Below, in pieces: positions 51,106 through 59,969 of a stretch of 64,000 nt of DNA. Made by a program: the position numbers and the translations under genes. Each line of letters starts with the position of its first letter. Position 1 is the first letter of the stretch. Under the pieces are notes generated by a model. That model saw only the letters and a program-made list of their open reading frames with translations. It was not told where the DNA came from and did not search any database. Source of the stretch: Flagellimonas marinaquae (GTDB lineage: Bacteria > Bacteroidota > Bacteroidia > Flavobacteriales > Flavobacteriaceae); assembly GCF_023716465.1 (NCBI RefSeq), contig NZ_CP092415.1:3387501-3451500 (forward strand), read 5' to 3'.

Positions 51106-53139
51106 ATGGAACTGAGCACGGTACTTCTTATTGTTTTAGCAGTTGCTGCCGCGCTTGCCCTTGTCTATTTTCAATATTACCATAAAGACCCGAGAAAGGG
51201 TTCACTTAAATTTATATTGGCCGCACTGAGGTTTGTCACCTTGTTTTGCGGCCTTTTACTTTTGGTAAATCCAAAGTTTGTCAATAGGGATTATTTTATC
51301 GAAAAAGCCAATTTGATTCTATTGGTGGACCATTCCGAATCCATGCAGGAAGCCTCATCAGAGGGCGAAATTTACCAAGCCATACAACAAATAAAGCAGG
51401 GTGAAGCCATAAATGAAAGGTTTGCTGTGCATCAATATGGTTTTGGCGATATTGTTTCAGTAACCGATTCCATTCGTTTTGATCAAGGAAATACCGATCT
51501 TTCCAAAGCGCTGACTACCGTAAATGATGTTTTTGTAAACGGAAACAATGTTATTGCATTATTTTCTGATGGGAACCAGACCTTGGGCAAGGATTTCGAA
51601 TACATCAACTTAAAGGAAAATTTAGCTGTAAATCCCGTAGTTGTAGGTGACACCACTCAATACGAGGATATCGCCGTAGGCTTTATCAACGTTAATAAAT
51701 ACGCATTTTTACGTAATACCTTTCCGATTGAGACCTCTGTCCGTTATCAAGGAAACAGTTCAGCATCCAGTACCATTTCTATTTATCTAGATGGCAGTAG
51801 GGTTCACCAGGAACGTATTGAACTGAGCGCGGAAAATAACAGCCGGACGATTAAAACTTTGGTCGAGGCAAAAAGTGTAGGGGTTAAAACCATAAAAATA
51901 GAAATCAGACCTTTGGACAGTGAACGAAATGTTACCAATAACTCCAAAGAAACGGCCATAGAGGTCATCGATGAAAAAACCAATATTGCGATTGTTTCGG
52001 ATATACTTCATCCGGATATCGGTGCGCTCAAAAAATCCATAGAATCCAACGAACAACGCTCCGTAATCCTTCTAAAGCCAGATGCCACCCCATCCGAGTT
52101 GGAAGAAATAGGTTTGTTCATCCTATATCAGCCTAACAGGAATTTTAAAACTATATACGATTATTTGGAAAAATATGGGGGAAACTATCTCACTATTGTA
52201 GGGACAAAAACAGATTGGAATTTTGTGAATGCCTCGCAAAATAGCTTCACGATATCCGGTAGTAGGCAGCAAGAGGATGTTTTACCCGTTTTAAACAATG
52301 CATTTGGGATGTTTGGATTGGGCGAATTTTCGGTTGACGACTTTCCGCCCCTGCAAGGAACCCTGGGTGAAATAGAACTTAACAAGGAGAGCGAAACCTT
52401 AATGTACCAACAGTTACAAGGTGTAAATTTGGATAAACCCCTATTCACCATTCTTACGGAGCGCAATAAAAAGGAAGCGATATTGTTTGGGGAAGATATT
52501 TGGAGATGGAGGGCCCAAACGTACAGAAACGAGCAAAATTTTAAAAAGTTTGATGACTTTATAGGTAATTTAATGATTTATCTAGTTTCCAATAAACAAC
52601 GGAATCGACTGGAACTGGACTACGAACTGGTATTTGACAATGCCAATTTGGCCAAGATCAGAGCTTCCTATTTTGATGAAAGCTACCAGTTTAATGCCAA
52701 CGCAAGTATTTCTATCAAAATAGAAGGAGAAGACAATGATTTTACCAGAGTATCTCCATTACTTCTTAAAGGGGGCTTTTACGAAATCGATCTAAGCAAC
52801 TTAGAGGCCGGCACCTATAAATTTACCGTCAAGGTGGAAGATGAAAACTTGAATAGGTCCGGGACATTTAGAATCTTGGACTTTAATCCCGAGAAGCAAC
52901 TAATCTCCGCCAACTATAAAAAAATGGGTCGTTTGGCATCCAAAAGTAACGGATACCTTTACTTTTTGAACAATCTGGACGATTTACAATCGGAATTGAC
53001 CACTTCCGGAAAATTCTTGCCCGTACAAAAGACCAAGGAGAATGTCGTATCTTTAATAGATTTCCGTATTTTATTGGGATTAATTGCTCTATCCCTAACG
53101 TCGGAGTGGTTCATCAGAAAATATAATGGATTAATATAA
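51106..53139 (+). CDS. Second vWA/BatA-like membrane protein
   Basis: A 677-residue protein with N-terminal hydrophobic segments (about 5-23 and 36-55), then a vWA-type MIDAS motif DHSES (Asp75, Ser77, Ser79), a long beta-rich region and a C-terminal hydrophobic helix (about 655-672). It resembles the vWA protein at 6834-8756 in architecture though sequence similarity is only in general layout. It starts four bases after fabG. Function unknown; envelope-associated assembly is a guess. Confidence 0.75.
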   Translation: MELSTVLLIVLAVAAALALVYFQYYHKDPRKGSLKFILAALRFVTLFCGLLLLVNPKFVNRDYFIEKANLILLVDHSESMQEASSEGEIYQAIQQIKQGEAINERFAVHQYGFGDIVSVTDSIRFDQGNTDLSKALTTVNDVFVNGNNVIALFSDGNQTLGKDFEYINLKENLAVNPVVVGDTTQYEDIAVGFINVNKYAFLRNTFPIETSVRYQGNSSASSTISIYLDGSRVHQERIELSAENNSRTIKTLVEAKSVGVKTIKIEIRPLDSERNVTNNSKETAIEVIDEKTNIAIVSDILHPDIGALKKSIESNEQRSVILLKPDATPSELEEIGLFILYQPNRNFKTIYDYLEKYGGNYLTIVGTKTDWNFVNASQNSFTISGSRQQEDVLPVLNNAFGMFGLGEFSVDDFPPLQGTLGEIELNKESETLMYQQLQGVNLDKPLFTILTERNKKEAILFGEDIWRWRAQTYRNEQNFKKFDDFIGNLMIYLVSNKQRNRLELDYELVFDNANLAKIRASYFDESYQFNANASISIKIEGEDNDFTRVSPLLLKGGFYEIDLSNLEAGTYKFTVKVEDENLNRSGTFRILDFNPEKQLISANYKKMGRLASKSNGYLYFLNNLDDLQSELTTSGKFLPVQKTKENVVSLIDFRILLGLIALSLTSEWFIRKYNGLI

Positions 53140-53151
53140 ATAGAAGTAAAA

Positions 53152-53967
53152 ATGGACAAATTGCCCAAGATTGCGTTGCCTGCACTGGCAACGGTTATTT
53201 TCTTAATTATCATCATTTCAAAATCTGCAGTGACCATAGGTTCCGGTGAAGCAGGTGTATTGTATAAAACCTTTGGTGGCGGTGTTGTTACGGATGCCCC
53301 ACCCTTGGGAGAAGGCTTTCATTTAGTAGCGCCTTGGAACAGGGTATATATTTATGAAGTAAGACAGCAGGAAAAAACCGAAAAAATGAATGTGCTATCG
53401 TCGAACGGACTGGATATTAAATTGGAAGCTTCCGTATGGTTCCAGCCTAAATACGATGAATTGGGAAAACTACACCAAGAAAAGAGCGAACAGTACATCG
53501 ACCGAGTACTTCTTCCCGCTATACGCTCTGCGGCAAGAAGTGTTGTTGGAAGATATACGCCCGAACAACTTTATTCGAGCAAAAGGGATGCCATACAACA
53601 AGAGATATTTGAAGAAACCCAAAAAATAGTTGAGGATCAATACATCCAATTGAACGAAGTTTTGGTAAGGGATGTAACATTGCCTCCCACTATTAAAGAT
53701 GCCATTGAACGCAAATTAAAACAAGAACAGGAATCTTTGGAGTACGAATTTAGATTGGTCACAGCCGAAAAAGAAGCTGAAAAAGTTAGGATAGAAGCAC
53801 AAGGTAAGGCAGATGCCAACCGTATTTTAAGTGCTTCACTTACCGATAAAATATTGCAGGACAAAGGTATAGACGCTACAATAAAACTATCCGAATCACC
53901 AAATACCAAAGTAATCGTGGTAGGATCGGGAGACGACGGCCTACCATTAATTTTGGGAAATAACTAA
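53152..53967 (+). CDS. Prohibitin/SPFH family membrane protein
   Basis: A 271-residue protein with an N-terminal membrane segment (about residues 8-25, ATVIFLIIIISKSAV), then the SPFH/PHB domain (SGEAGVLYKTFGG, GFHLVAPWNRVYIYEVRQQEKTEKM) and a coiled-coil C-terminal part (RLVTAEKEAEKVRIEAQGKADANRI). Such proteins form membrane rings that control proteases or membrane organisation. It ends 201 bases before hisG and is the last gene of the fabG run. Confidence 0.88.
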   Translation: MDKLPKIALPALATVIFLIIIISKSAVTIGSGEAGVLYKTFGGGVVTDAPPLGEGFHLVAPWNRVYIYEVRQQEKTEKMNVLSSNGLDIKLEASVWFQPKYDELGKLHQEKSEQYIDRVLLPAIRSAARSVVGRYTPEQLYSSKRDAIQQEIFEETQKIVEDQYIQLNEVLVRDVTLPPTIKDAIERKLKQEQESLEYEFRLVTAEKEAEKVRIEAQGKADANRILSASLTDKILQDKGIDATIKLSESPNTKVIVVGSGDDGLPLILGNN

Positions 53968-53978
53968 ATAACTCTTTT

Positions 53979-54005
53979 TTGATATAAAAATATATCCTAC
54001 TTTTG
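53979..54005 (+). promoter_or_regulatory. Promoter of the his operon
   Basis: TTG at 53979-53981, 16-base spacer, TACTTTTG at 53998-54005. The start should fall near 54010-54013, so the leader peptide ATG is at the very 5' end of the mRNA. Confidence 0.75.
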
Positions 54006-54012
54006 ACGTATA

Positions 54013-54069
54013 ATGAAAACGAATAACGTACATCATCATCATTTTTATACTTGCTCTCAAGCGAGATAG
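54013..54069 (+). CDS. hisL: Histidine operon leader peptide
   Basis: ATG at 54013 to TAG at 54067-54069 encodes MKTNNVHHHHFYTCSQAR, 18 residues with four consecutive histidine codons at 54031-54042. It lies between a good promoter and an intrinsic terminator, upstream of hisG. This is the typical plan of a ribosome-mediated attenuator. Codons after the His run (Ser-Gln-Ala, 54055-54063) are complementary to the terminator 5' arm. The symbol follows enterobacterial use by analogy. Confidence 0.88.
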   Translation: MKTNNVHHHHFYTCSQAR

Positions 54070-54133
54070 GAATGTATTGCTGTATTTAAAATATATTCTA
54101 ACCCGTTTGAGAAATCAAACGGGTTTGTTTTTT
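54055..54133 (+). promoter_or_regulatory. His attenuator: terminator and antiterminator structures
   Basis: Terminator: AACCCGTTTGA (54100-54110) pairs with TCAAACGGGTT (54115-54125), 11 bp, GAAA loop, then a T-rich run to about 54133. Antiterminator: TCTCAAGCG (54055-54063) pairs with CGTTTGAGA (54104-54112), 9 bp with one G-U, mutually exclusive with the terminator. Between them GAATGTATT (54070-54078) and AATATATTC (54090-54098) form a further hairpin. A ribosome stalled at the His codons would leave 54055-54063 free and permit read-through into hisG; one that reaches the stop would cover it and allow termination. RNA structures are inferred from pairing only. Confidence 0.8.
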
Positions 54134-54168
54134 GTACCCCTTTGGTTTTTCGGACAAAAACTTGAAAA

Positions 54169-55026
54169 ATGACAAAAATTAGAATTGCTGTTCAAAAGAG
54201 TGGGCGTTTAAACGAAGATTCGCTCAAAATTTTAAAAGATTGCGGTATTTCCATAGACAACGGGAAAGATCAATTAAAAGCTACTTCCCGCAATTTTCCC
54301 TTGGAAGTATTTTATCTAAGAAATGGGGATATTCCACAGTACCTGCGAGATGGGGTAGTGGACATAGCCATTATCGGAGAGAACGTCCTTATAGAAAAAG
54401 GGAAGGACATTTCCATAGCCGAACGTTTGGGTTTTTCCAAATGTCGGGTTTCCCTGGCAGTTCCAAAAAGCGAGAGTTACAATTCCATTAAGGATTTCGA
54501 AGGGAAGAAAATCGCAACTTCCTACCCAAACACGGTCAAGGAGTATCTGGCCGCCAGAGGGGTAAACGCAGAACTTCATATTATAAATGGTTCCGTGGAA
54601 ATTGCTCCCAATATCGGTTTGGCTTATGGAATCTGTGATATTGTTTCGAGCGGTAGTACGTTGTTCAAAAACAACTTAAAGGAAGTCGAGGTAATGCTAA
54701 AAAGTGAAGCAGTGCTCGCTGTTTCGCCTACCATTTCCGAAGAGCGCAAAGAACTCTTAAAAAAAATACAGTTCAGGATCAAATCGGTTTTGCAGGCACG
54801 CCAGAACAAATATGTGCTCATGAATGCACCAAACGAGAAACTGGACGAGATTATTTCCATTCTCCCCGGAATGCGGAGCCCCACGGTATTGCCCTTGGCT
54901 GAAGAAGGATGGAGCTCTGTGCACACGGTAATAAATCGAGAGACTTTTTGGGAAGTAATCGATGAACTGAAACAAGCGGGAGCAGAAGGTATCTTGGTTT
55001 GTCCAATCGAAAAAATGGTCCTTTAA
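54169..55026 (+). CDS. hisG: ATP phosphoribosyltransferase, long form
   Basis: A 285-residue enzyme catalysing the first step of histidine synthesis (ATP plus PRPP). The catalytic part has IRIAVQKSGRLNEDSL and DIVSSGSTLFKNNL. The C-terminal part, about 75 residues, is the HisG_C regulatory domain that binds histidine in the long form, so feedback inhibition is likely and no HisZ is needed. It starts 36 bases after the attenuator T-run. Confidence 0.95.
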   Translation: MTKIRIAVQKSGRLNEDSLKILKDCGISIDNGKDQLKATSRNFPLEVFYLRNGDIPQYLRDGVVDIAIIGENVLIEKGKDISIAERLGFSKCRVSLAVPKSESYNSIKDFEGKKIATSYPNTVKEYLAARGVNAELHIINGSVEIAPNIGLAYGICDIVSSGSTLFKNNLKEVEVMLKSEAVLAVSPTISEERKELLKKIQFRIKSVLQARQNKYVLMNAPNEKLDEIISILPGMRSPTVLPLAEEGWSSVHTVINRETFWEVIDELKQAGAEGILVCPIEKMVL

Positions 55027-55037
55027 AATTAGGTAGA

Positions 55038-55475
55038 ATGATAGGTGAGTTCAACATAAAATGGATTCCCGAAGAGAATCTGTCCTCAATTTTACCTTTG
55101 GCATTTGTGCTGAACAATAAAAAGGTTTGCATGGATATCTTACAGCAACGATTGGCCGCTATGATTCCCATGGGATATAAATGTATCGGGGTTTATGATC
55201 AAGAAAGATTAGTGGGAATATGTGGGGTATGGGAACTGAACAAACTCTATGCAGGAAAGCATTTGGAACCGGATAATGTGATTATTGATCCCGAATATCA
55301 AGGAAAGAAAATCGGCGACTTAATGATGTCCTTTTTAACGGATTATGCAAAATCCATAGGTTGCGAAACCATGGAACTTAACTGTTATGCCAATAATAAC
55401 AGAGGTAAACAATTCTGGGAAAACCAAGGTTACGAAGCCTTGGGCTTTCACATGATCAAAAGACTAAAACCATGA
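55038..55475 (+). CDS. GNAT acetyltransferase in the his operon
   Basis: A 145-residue N-acetyltransferase from ATG 55038 (the longer frame from TTG 54999 lies inside hisG). The acetyl-CoA loop is in YQGKKIGDLMMSFL, followed by NCYANNNRGKQFWENQGYEALGFHMIKR, the typical second half of GNATs. Substrate unknown. It starts 11 bases after hisG and its TGA overlaps the hisD ATG (ATGA), so it is translated with the his enzymes. Whether it acts on histidine or histidine precursors is open. Confidence 0.85.
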   Translation: MIGEFNIKWIPEENLSSILPLAFVLNNKKVCMDILQQRLAAMIPMGYKCIGVYDQERLVGICGVWELNKLYAGKHLEPDNVIIDPEYQGKKIGDLMMSFLTDYAKSIGCETMELNCYANNNRGKQFWENQGYEALGFHMIKRLKP

Positions 55476-56758
55476 AAAAGTATATAAATCCAGATAAAGA
55501 CACTTGGCCAAAACTACTTCAAAGGCCAACACAGACTGTTTCCGACATAGAGGAAACGGTGAACGATATTTTTAAGGCTGTACAGACCGGTGGTGATGGG
55601 GTCATCAAAAAGTACACTGCGCAATTCGATAAGGTAGAATTGGACTCTGTTTTAGTGACTGCTTCAGAAATTGAAACTGCCAACAACAACGTTTCAGATG
55701 CTTTAAAGCAAGCTATCAATTTGGCCAAATCCAATATTGAAAAGTTCCACGCAGCCCAAAAAACTGATAAAGTTGAAGTCGAGACCATGCCTGGTGTGGA
55801 ATGTTGGCAGGAAAAACGTCCTATTCAAAAAGTGGGGTTGTACATTCCAGGGGGAACAGCACCTCTATTTTCAACCATTTTGATGCTGGCCATTCCAGCG
55901 AAGCTTGCTGGCTGCAAAGAAATAGTACTATGTAGCCCGCCAGATAAAAATGGTAAAATCAATCCTGCCATTTTATATGCCGCCCAACTTTGTGGCGTAA
56001 CACAAATTTTTATGGTTGGAGGTATTCAGGCCATTGCAGGGATGACCTTTGGCACGGAGAGTGTTCCGAAAGTGTACAAAATATTTGGTCCAGGTAACCA
56101 ATATGTAACCGTTGCAAAGCAATTGGCCACCAAGTATGGTGTGGCAATCGACATGCCTGCGGGTCCAAGTGAGTTGTTGGTGGTTGCTGATGATTCTGCC
56201 AATGCTGCATTTGTTGCTTCGGATTTATTGAGTCAGGCTGAACACGGAGTAGACAGTCAGGTAATTTTGGTTTCTACTTCTGAGAAAATGATTGAAGCTG
56301 TTGAAAAGGAAGTTGAAATTCAGCTTGAACAACTACCAAGGGTCGATATTGCTCGAAAATCTATCGGCAACAGTAGATTGATTTTGGTCAAAGACCATAA
56401 AGAAGCCATAGAGCTCATCAACGAATATGGTCCGGAGCACTTTATTGTTTGTGTGGAAAACGAGGAATTTTATTTGGATAATATCCAGAATGCTGGTTCG
56501 GTTTTCATAGGAAATTACACCCCAGAAAGTGCGGGTGATTATGCTTCCGGCACCAACCACACCTTGCCGACCAATGGTTATGCCAAACAATACAGCGGTG
56601 TAAACCTGGATAGTTTTATGAAGAGCATGACCTTTCAGAAGATTTCAGAAAAGGGAATTCAAGGAATCGGGACTGCCATAGAATTAATGGCCGAAGCAGA
56701 AGGATTACAAGCACACAAAAACGCAGTAACCCTTAGATTAAATAGTTTGAAACAATGA
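55472..56758 (+). CDS. hisD: Histidinol dehydrogenase
   Basis: A 428-residue zinc enzyme for the last two steps (histidinol to histidine). Motifs IQKVGLYIPGGTAPLFST, GPGNQYVTVAKQLA, DMPAGPSELLVVAD, SQAEHGVDSQ and the C-terminal GDYASGTNHTLPT are complete. It overlaps hisC by four bases (ATGA). Confidence 0.96.
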   Translation: MKKYINPDKDTWPKLLQRPTQTVSDIEETVNDIFKAVQTGGDGVIKKYTAQFDKVELDSVLVTASEIETANNNVSDALKQAINLAKSNIEKFHAAQKTDKVEVETMPGVECWQEKRPIQKVGLYIPGGTAPLFSTILMLAIPAKLAGCKEIVLCSPPDKNGKINPAILYAAQLCGVTQIFMVGGIQAIAGMTFGTESVPKVYKIFGPGNQYVTVAKQLATKYGVAIDMPAGPSELLVVADDSANAAFVASDLLSQAEHGVDSQVILVSTSEKMIEAVEKEVEIQLEQLPRVDIARKSIGNSRLILVKDHKEAIELINEYGPEHFIVCVENEEFYLDNIQNAGSVFIGNYTPESAGDYASGTNHTLPTNGYAKQYSGVNLDSFMKSMTFQKISEKGIQGIGTAIELMAEAEGLQAHKNAVTLRLNSLKQ

Positions 56759-57801
56759 AAGGGTTTGATTTAAATACATTGGTTAGGGAGTCCGTACAAA
56801 AACTACAGCCATACTCTTCGGCACGAGACGAATATGTCTCCGATGGTTCCGAAATGCTATTCTTGGACGCAAACGAGAACCCGTTCGATAATGGGGTAAA
56901 TCGGTACCCCGACCCATATCAACGCAGCTTAAAATTATTATTGGCCGAACAAAAAGGAGTATCAGAAAGTCAAATTTTGTTAGGTAATGGAAGCGACGAA
57001 GTATTGGATTTAATTTATCGGGCGTTTTGCGAACCAAATCAAGATAATATCATTACGTTGCCACCAACTTATGGTATGTACAAGGTACTGTCAGGCATTA
57101 ATGCGGTGGAAAACAGGGAAGTGTTACTGACTGACGATTTTGAACCGAATGTGAAAGAAATTTTAGGCGTAGTGGATGCCAAATCCAAGCTACTTTTTAT
57201 TTGTTCCCCGAACAATCCCACAGGAAATTCCTTTAAAAAAGAAAGAATCGAACAATTATTGGCATCTTTCAGTGGATTGGTTGTTATCGATGAAGCCTAC
57301 ATCGACTTTTCAAAAGATGAAAGTTGGTTATCGCAACTGAATAACTATCCCAACTTAATCGTGACGCAAACCTTGTCAAAAGCCTATGGTTTGGCAGGTA
57401 TTCGGTTAGGCATATGCTATGCATCCGAAGAAATAATAAAGGTTTTGAACAAAATCAAACCACCGTACAATGTTAATCAATTAACTCAGCAAAGAGCACT
57501 CGAGCGTGTTTTAAACCAAGATTTGGTCAATAAAGAAATACTACAAATACTACAGGAACGAGATCAACTGATCACTGCTTTAAATAACTTGGGATTTGTA
57601 AAAAAAATATACCCCACCGACGCCAATTTTGTGTTGGCCAAGGTGGATAATGCCAACAAACGTTACCAACAACTTTTGGAAAAGCAAGTAGTGGTGCGAA
57701 ACCGCAGTACGCAGCCGCTTTGTGAAAACACTTTGCGCTTTACCGTTGGTACACCAGAAGAAAACAAAAAATTGATAGCCACTTTAAAAGAATTGAACTA
57801 A
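56755..57801 (+). CDS. hisC: Histidinol-phosphate aminotransferase
   Basis: A 348-residue fold type I PLP enzyme. DANENPF and [10 protein letters not shown] open the family signature, [12 protein letters not shown] and CSPNNPTG follow, and the PLP lysine is in [16 protein letters not shown]. It transfers an amino group to imidazole acetol phosphate. Overlaps hisD, and its last base is the first of hisB. Confidence 0.95.
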   Translation: MKGFDLNTLVRESVQKLQPYSSARDEYVSDGSEMLFLDANENPFDNGVNRYPDPYQRSLKLLLAEQKGVSESQILLGNGSDEVLDLIYRAFCEPNQDNIITLPPTYGMYKVLSGINAVENREVLLTDDFEPNVKEILGVVDAKSKLLFICSPNNPTGNSFKKERIEQLLASFSGLVVIDEAYIDFSKDESWLSQLNNYPNLIVTQTLSKAYGLAGIRLGICYASEEIIKVLNKIKPPYNVNQLTQQRALERVLNQDLVNKEILQILQERDQLITALNNLGFVKKIYPTDANFVLAKVDNANKRYQQLLEKQVVVRNRSTQPLCENTLRFTVGTPEENKKLIATLKELN

Positions 57802-58937
57802 TGGCCAAAAAAGTACTATTTATTGATCGTGATGGAACGATCATCAAAGAAACTGTCGATGAGCAGATAGATGCCTTTGAAAAAATGATTTTCTATCCCA
57901 AGGCATTTACGTATTTAGGAAAAATTGCAAAGGAATTGGACTATGAATTGGTGATGATCACCAACCAAGATGGTTTGGGAACCGATATTTTTCCCGAGGA
58001 TACCTTTTGGCCCGTTCATAATTTTATCATGAAATCTTTTGAAAATGAAGGTGTGGTTTTCGATGCGGTTTACATCGATAAAACCTTTCCAAAGGACAAT
58101 GCCGACACTCGTAAACCCGGCACCGGCATGTTGACTTCCTATTTTTCCGAGGAATATGATTTGGAAAATTCATTTGTGATCGGTGACCGTTTGACAGATG
58201 TGGAGTTGGCCAAGAATCTTGGAGCGAAAGGCATCTTCATCAATGACAATACCCATTTAGGAACAGGAGAAATCACAGTAAAACGTGAAGAATTGGATGA
58301 CTTCATCGCTCTGGAAAGTAATGATTGGGAGAAAATCTACGAGTTCTTGAAATTGGAAAATCGTATTGCTGAAATCTCACGTAAAACCAATGAGACTGAT
58401 ATTCAAATCAAAATAAACCTCGACGGAACTGGAAAAAGCAATATCAACACGGGATTGGCATTTTTTGACCATATGTTGGACCAATTGGCCAGACATGGAC
58501 AAATGGATTTAAATATTAAAGTAGATGGTGATTTAGAGGTAGATGAACACCACACCATTGAAGACACAGCAATTGCATTGGGAGAGCTGTTTTCCAAAGC
58601 TTTGGGCAATAAATTGGGTATTGAACGCTATGGTTTTGCATTGCCCATGGATGATTGCTTGGCACAAGTGGCCATCGATTTTGGTGGTCGAAATTGGTTG
58701 GTTTGGGATACTGAGTTCAAGCGAGAGAAAGTAGGAGATATGCCAACCGAAATGTTCATGCACTTTTTTAAATCGTTCACTGATGGAGCCAAGGCGAACT
58801 TGAACATTAAAGCCGAAGGTACCAACGAACACCATAAAATTGAAGCTATATTCAAGGCCTTTGCCAAATCCATTAAAATGGCGGTAAAACGAGATGCTGA
58901 AAAAATGGTGTTGCCGTCTACTAAAGGAATGCTGTAA
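57801..58937 (+). CDS. hisB: Bifunctional histidinol-phosphatase/IGP dehydratase
   Basis: A 378-residue fusion. The N-terminal HAD phosphatase (about 1-165) has DRDGTII with nucleophile Asp9 and ITNQDGLG. The C-terminal imidazoleglycerol-phosphate dehydratase (about 180-378) has [38 protein letters not shown] and [19 protein letters not shown]. Both domains have their catalytic motifs. It is followed by an inserted small gene rather than hisH. Confidence 0.95.
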   Translation: MAKKVLFIDRDGTIIKETVDEQIDAFEKMIFYPKAFTYLGKIAKELDYELVMITNQDGLGTDIFPEDTFWPVHNFIMKSFENEGVVFDAVYIDKTFPKDNADTRKPGTGMLTSYFSEEYDLENSFVIGDRLTDVELAKNLGAKGIFINDNTHLGTGEITVKREELDDFIALESNDWEKIYEFLKLENRIAEISRKTNETDIQIKINLDGTGKSNINTGLAFFDHMLDQLARHGQMDLNIKVDGDLEVDEHHTIEDTAIALGELFSKALGNKLGIERYGFALPMDDCLAQVAIDFGGRNWLVWDTEFKREKVGDMPTEMFMHFFKSFTDGAKANLNIKAEGTNEHHKIEAIFKAFAKSIKMAVKRDAEKMVLPSTKGML

Positions 58938-58964
58938 AAGTCAGAAGTACAAAGTCAGAAGTAC
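58937..58964 (+). repeat. Two tandem 14-bp units left of the four-helix bundle gene
   Basis: AAAGTCAGAAGTAC occurs exactly twice in tandem at 58937-58950 and 58951-58964. The first unit begins with the last base of the hisB stop codon. Inverted counterparts lie at 59350-59380. Confidence 0.85.
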
Positions 58965-58989
58965 AAAATAAAAAGTTAGGAACAGTCCA

Positions 58990-59343
58990 ATGAGAAAGGA
59001 TTTGAAGGATAGAACAAAAGCATTTGCTATTAGTACTTGGAACTTATGTTCAAATATTCCAAAATCTAGAGAGTTTAATGCCTATGTCAATCAATTAATC
59101 AGATGTTCGAGTTCTGTTGGAGCAAATTACAGAGCCTCACAACGAGCAAAATCTCGTGCCGATTTCATCAACAAACTCAAAATAGTTGAGGAAGAAATAG
59201 ATGAAAGCATGTACTTTTTAGAACTTCTAATGGAAATAAGCGAAAATAACCTCTCAGAAATGAAATCATTGCACACCGAAGCAACTGAAATTTTAGCCAT
59301 TGTTGTTTCATCTATTAAAACCGCACGAGAAAATGGGAAATAA
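58990..59343 (+). CDS. Four-helix bundle protein (S23/IVS-encoded family, TIGR02436)
   Basis: A 117-residue helical protein. The signature blocks VNQLIRCSSSVGANYRAS, RAKSRADFINKLKIVEEEIDESMYFLELL define the TIGR02436/PF05635 family, first found inside intervening sequences of 23S rRNA genes in Leptospira and Coxiella and related to the Avd protein of diversity-generating retroelements. No enzymatic motif; nucleic acid binding is inferred from the relatives. It has no promoter and is read through from hisB. Confidence 0.88.
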   Translation: MRKDLKDRTKAFAISTWNLCSNIPKSREFNAYVNQLIRCSSSVGANYRASQRAKSRADFINKLKIVEEEIDESMYFLELLMEISENNLSEMKSLHTEATEILAIVVSSIKTARENGK

Positions 59344-59349
59344 AATAGA

Positions 59350-59380
59350 ACTTCGTACTTCTAACTTCAAACCTTGTACT
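59350..59380 (-). repeat. Inverted, degenerate counterpart repeats right of the four-helix bundle gene
   Basis: On the minus strand GTTAGAAGTACGAAGT (59350-59365) and AGTACAA (59374-59380) repeat the left units with two or more changes. They end shortly before the hisH ATG at 59386. Confidence 0.7.
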
Positions 59381-59385
59381 TTTCT

Positions 59386-59967
59386 ATGAAAATTGTAATT
59401 ATCGATTACGGAGCAGGAAACATTCAAAGCATCATATTTGCCATAAAACGGTTAGGATATGAAGCCGTTTTGAGTCATGATACCGAAGAAATCCGAAATG
59501 CCGATAAAGTTATTTTTCCTGGAGTTGGCGAGGCAAGTTCCGCTATGGAAAAATTAAGAGCCACGGGATTGGATACGCTTATTCCAAAGCTAAAACAACC
59601 AGTTTTGGGCATCTGTTTGGGCATGCAGCTCATGTGTAATGCTTCTGAAGAGGGCAACACCGAAGGATTAGGAATTTTTGATTTGGATGTGGTAAAATTT
59701 TCAAACAAAGTAAAAGTTCCTCAAATAGGATGGAACCAGATTTCAGATTTAAAAAGTGAGCTTTTTGCCAATGTTCCTGATAAATCATACATCTATTTAG
59801 TGCACAGTTTTTATGCACCTATCGGTAAAGAATCCATTGCTTTATCTGAATATGAGGTCGAATATAGCGCTGCTTTGCAGAAAGATAATTTTTATGGGGT
59901 ACAGTTTCATCCAGAAAAAAGTAGTGAAGTAGGAAGTGGAATTTTGCAAAATTTCTTAAATCTATAA
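59386..59967 (+). CDS. hisH: Imidazole glycerol phosphate synthase glutaminase subunit
   Basis: A 193-residue class I glutamine amidotransferase that supplies ammonia to HisF. Nucleophile Cys77 in LGICLGMQL, with His and Glu in VQFHPEKSS completing the triad. Start ATG 59386 ([12 protein letters not shown]); four further codons upstream open with TTG and lie in the repeat. Followed by hisA after two bases. Confidence 0.95.
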   Translation: MKIVIIDYGAGNIQSIIFAIKRLGYEAVLSHDTEEIRNADKVIFPGVGEASSAMEKLRATGLDTLIPKLKQPVLGICLGMQLMCNASEEGNTEGLGIFDLDVVKFSNKVKVPQIGWNQISDLKSELFANVPDKSYIYLVHSFYAPIGKESIALSEYEVEYSAALQKDNFYGVQFHPEKSSEVGSGILQNFLNL

Positions 59968-59969
59968 GT

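Larger units (their letters stand above)
58938..59385. mobile_element. Putative IVS-like insertion carrying a four-helix bundle gene
   Basis: About 450 bases between hisB and hisH hold one promoterless four-helix bundle gene bracketed by tandem units on the left and inverted, degenerate units on the right. GTCAGAAGTACAAAGT (58940-58955) pairs with ACTTCGTACTTCTAAC (59350-59365) at 14 of 16 positions, so the RNA could fold with the gene in the loop, as 23S rRNA intervening sequences do. No transposase is present. Mobility is inferred. Confidence 0.55.

Noticed and set aside
54999..55037. TTG at 54999 as start of the GNAT protein
   Set aside because: It would overlap hisG by 28 bases and add residues not typical of the family; ATG 55038 is better.
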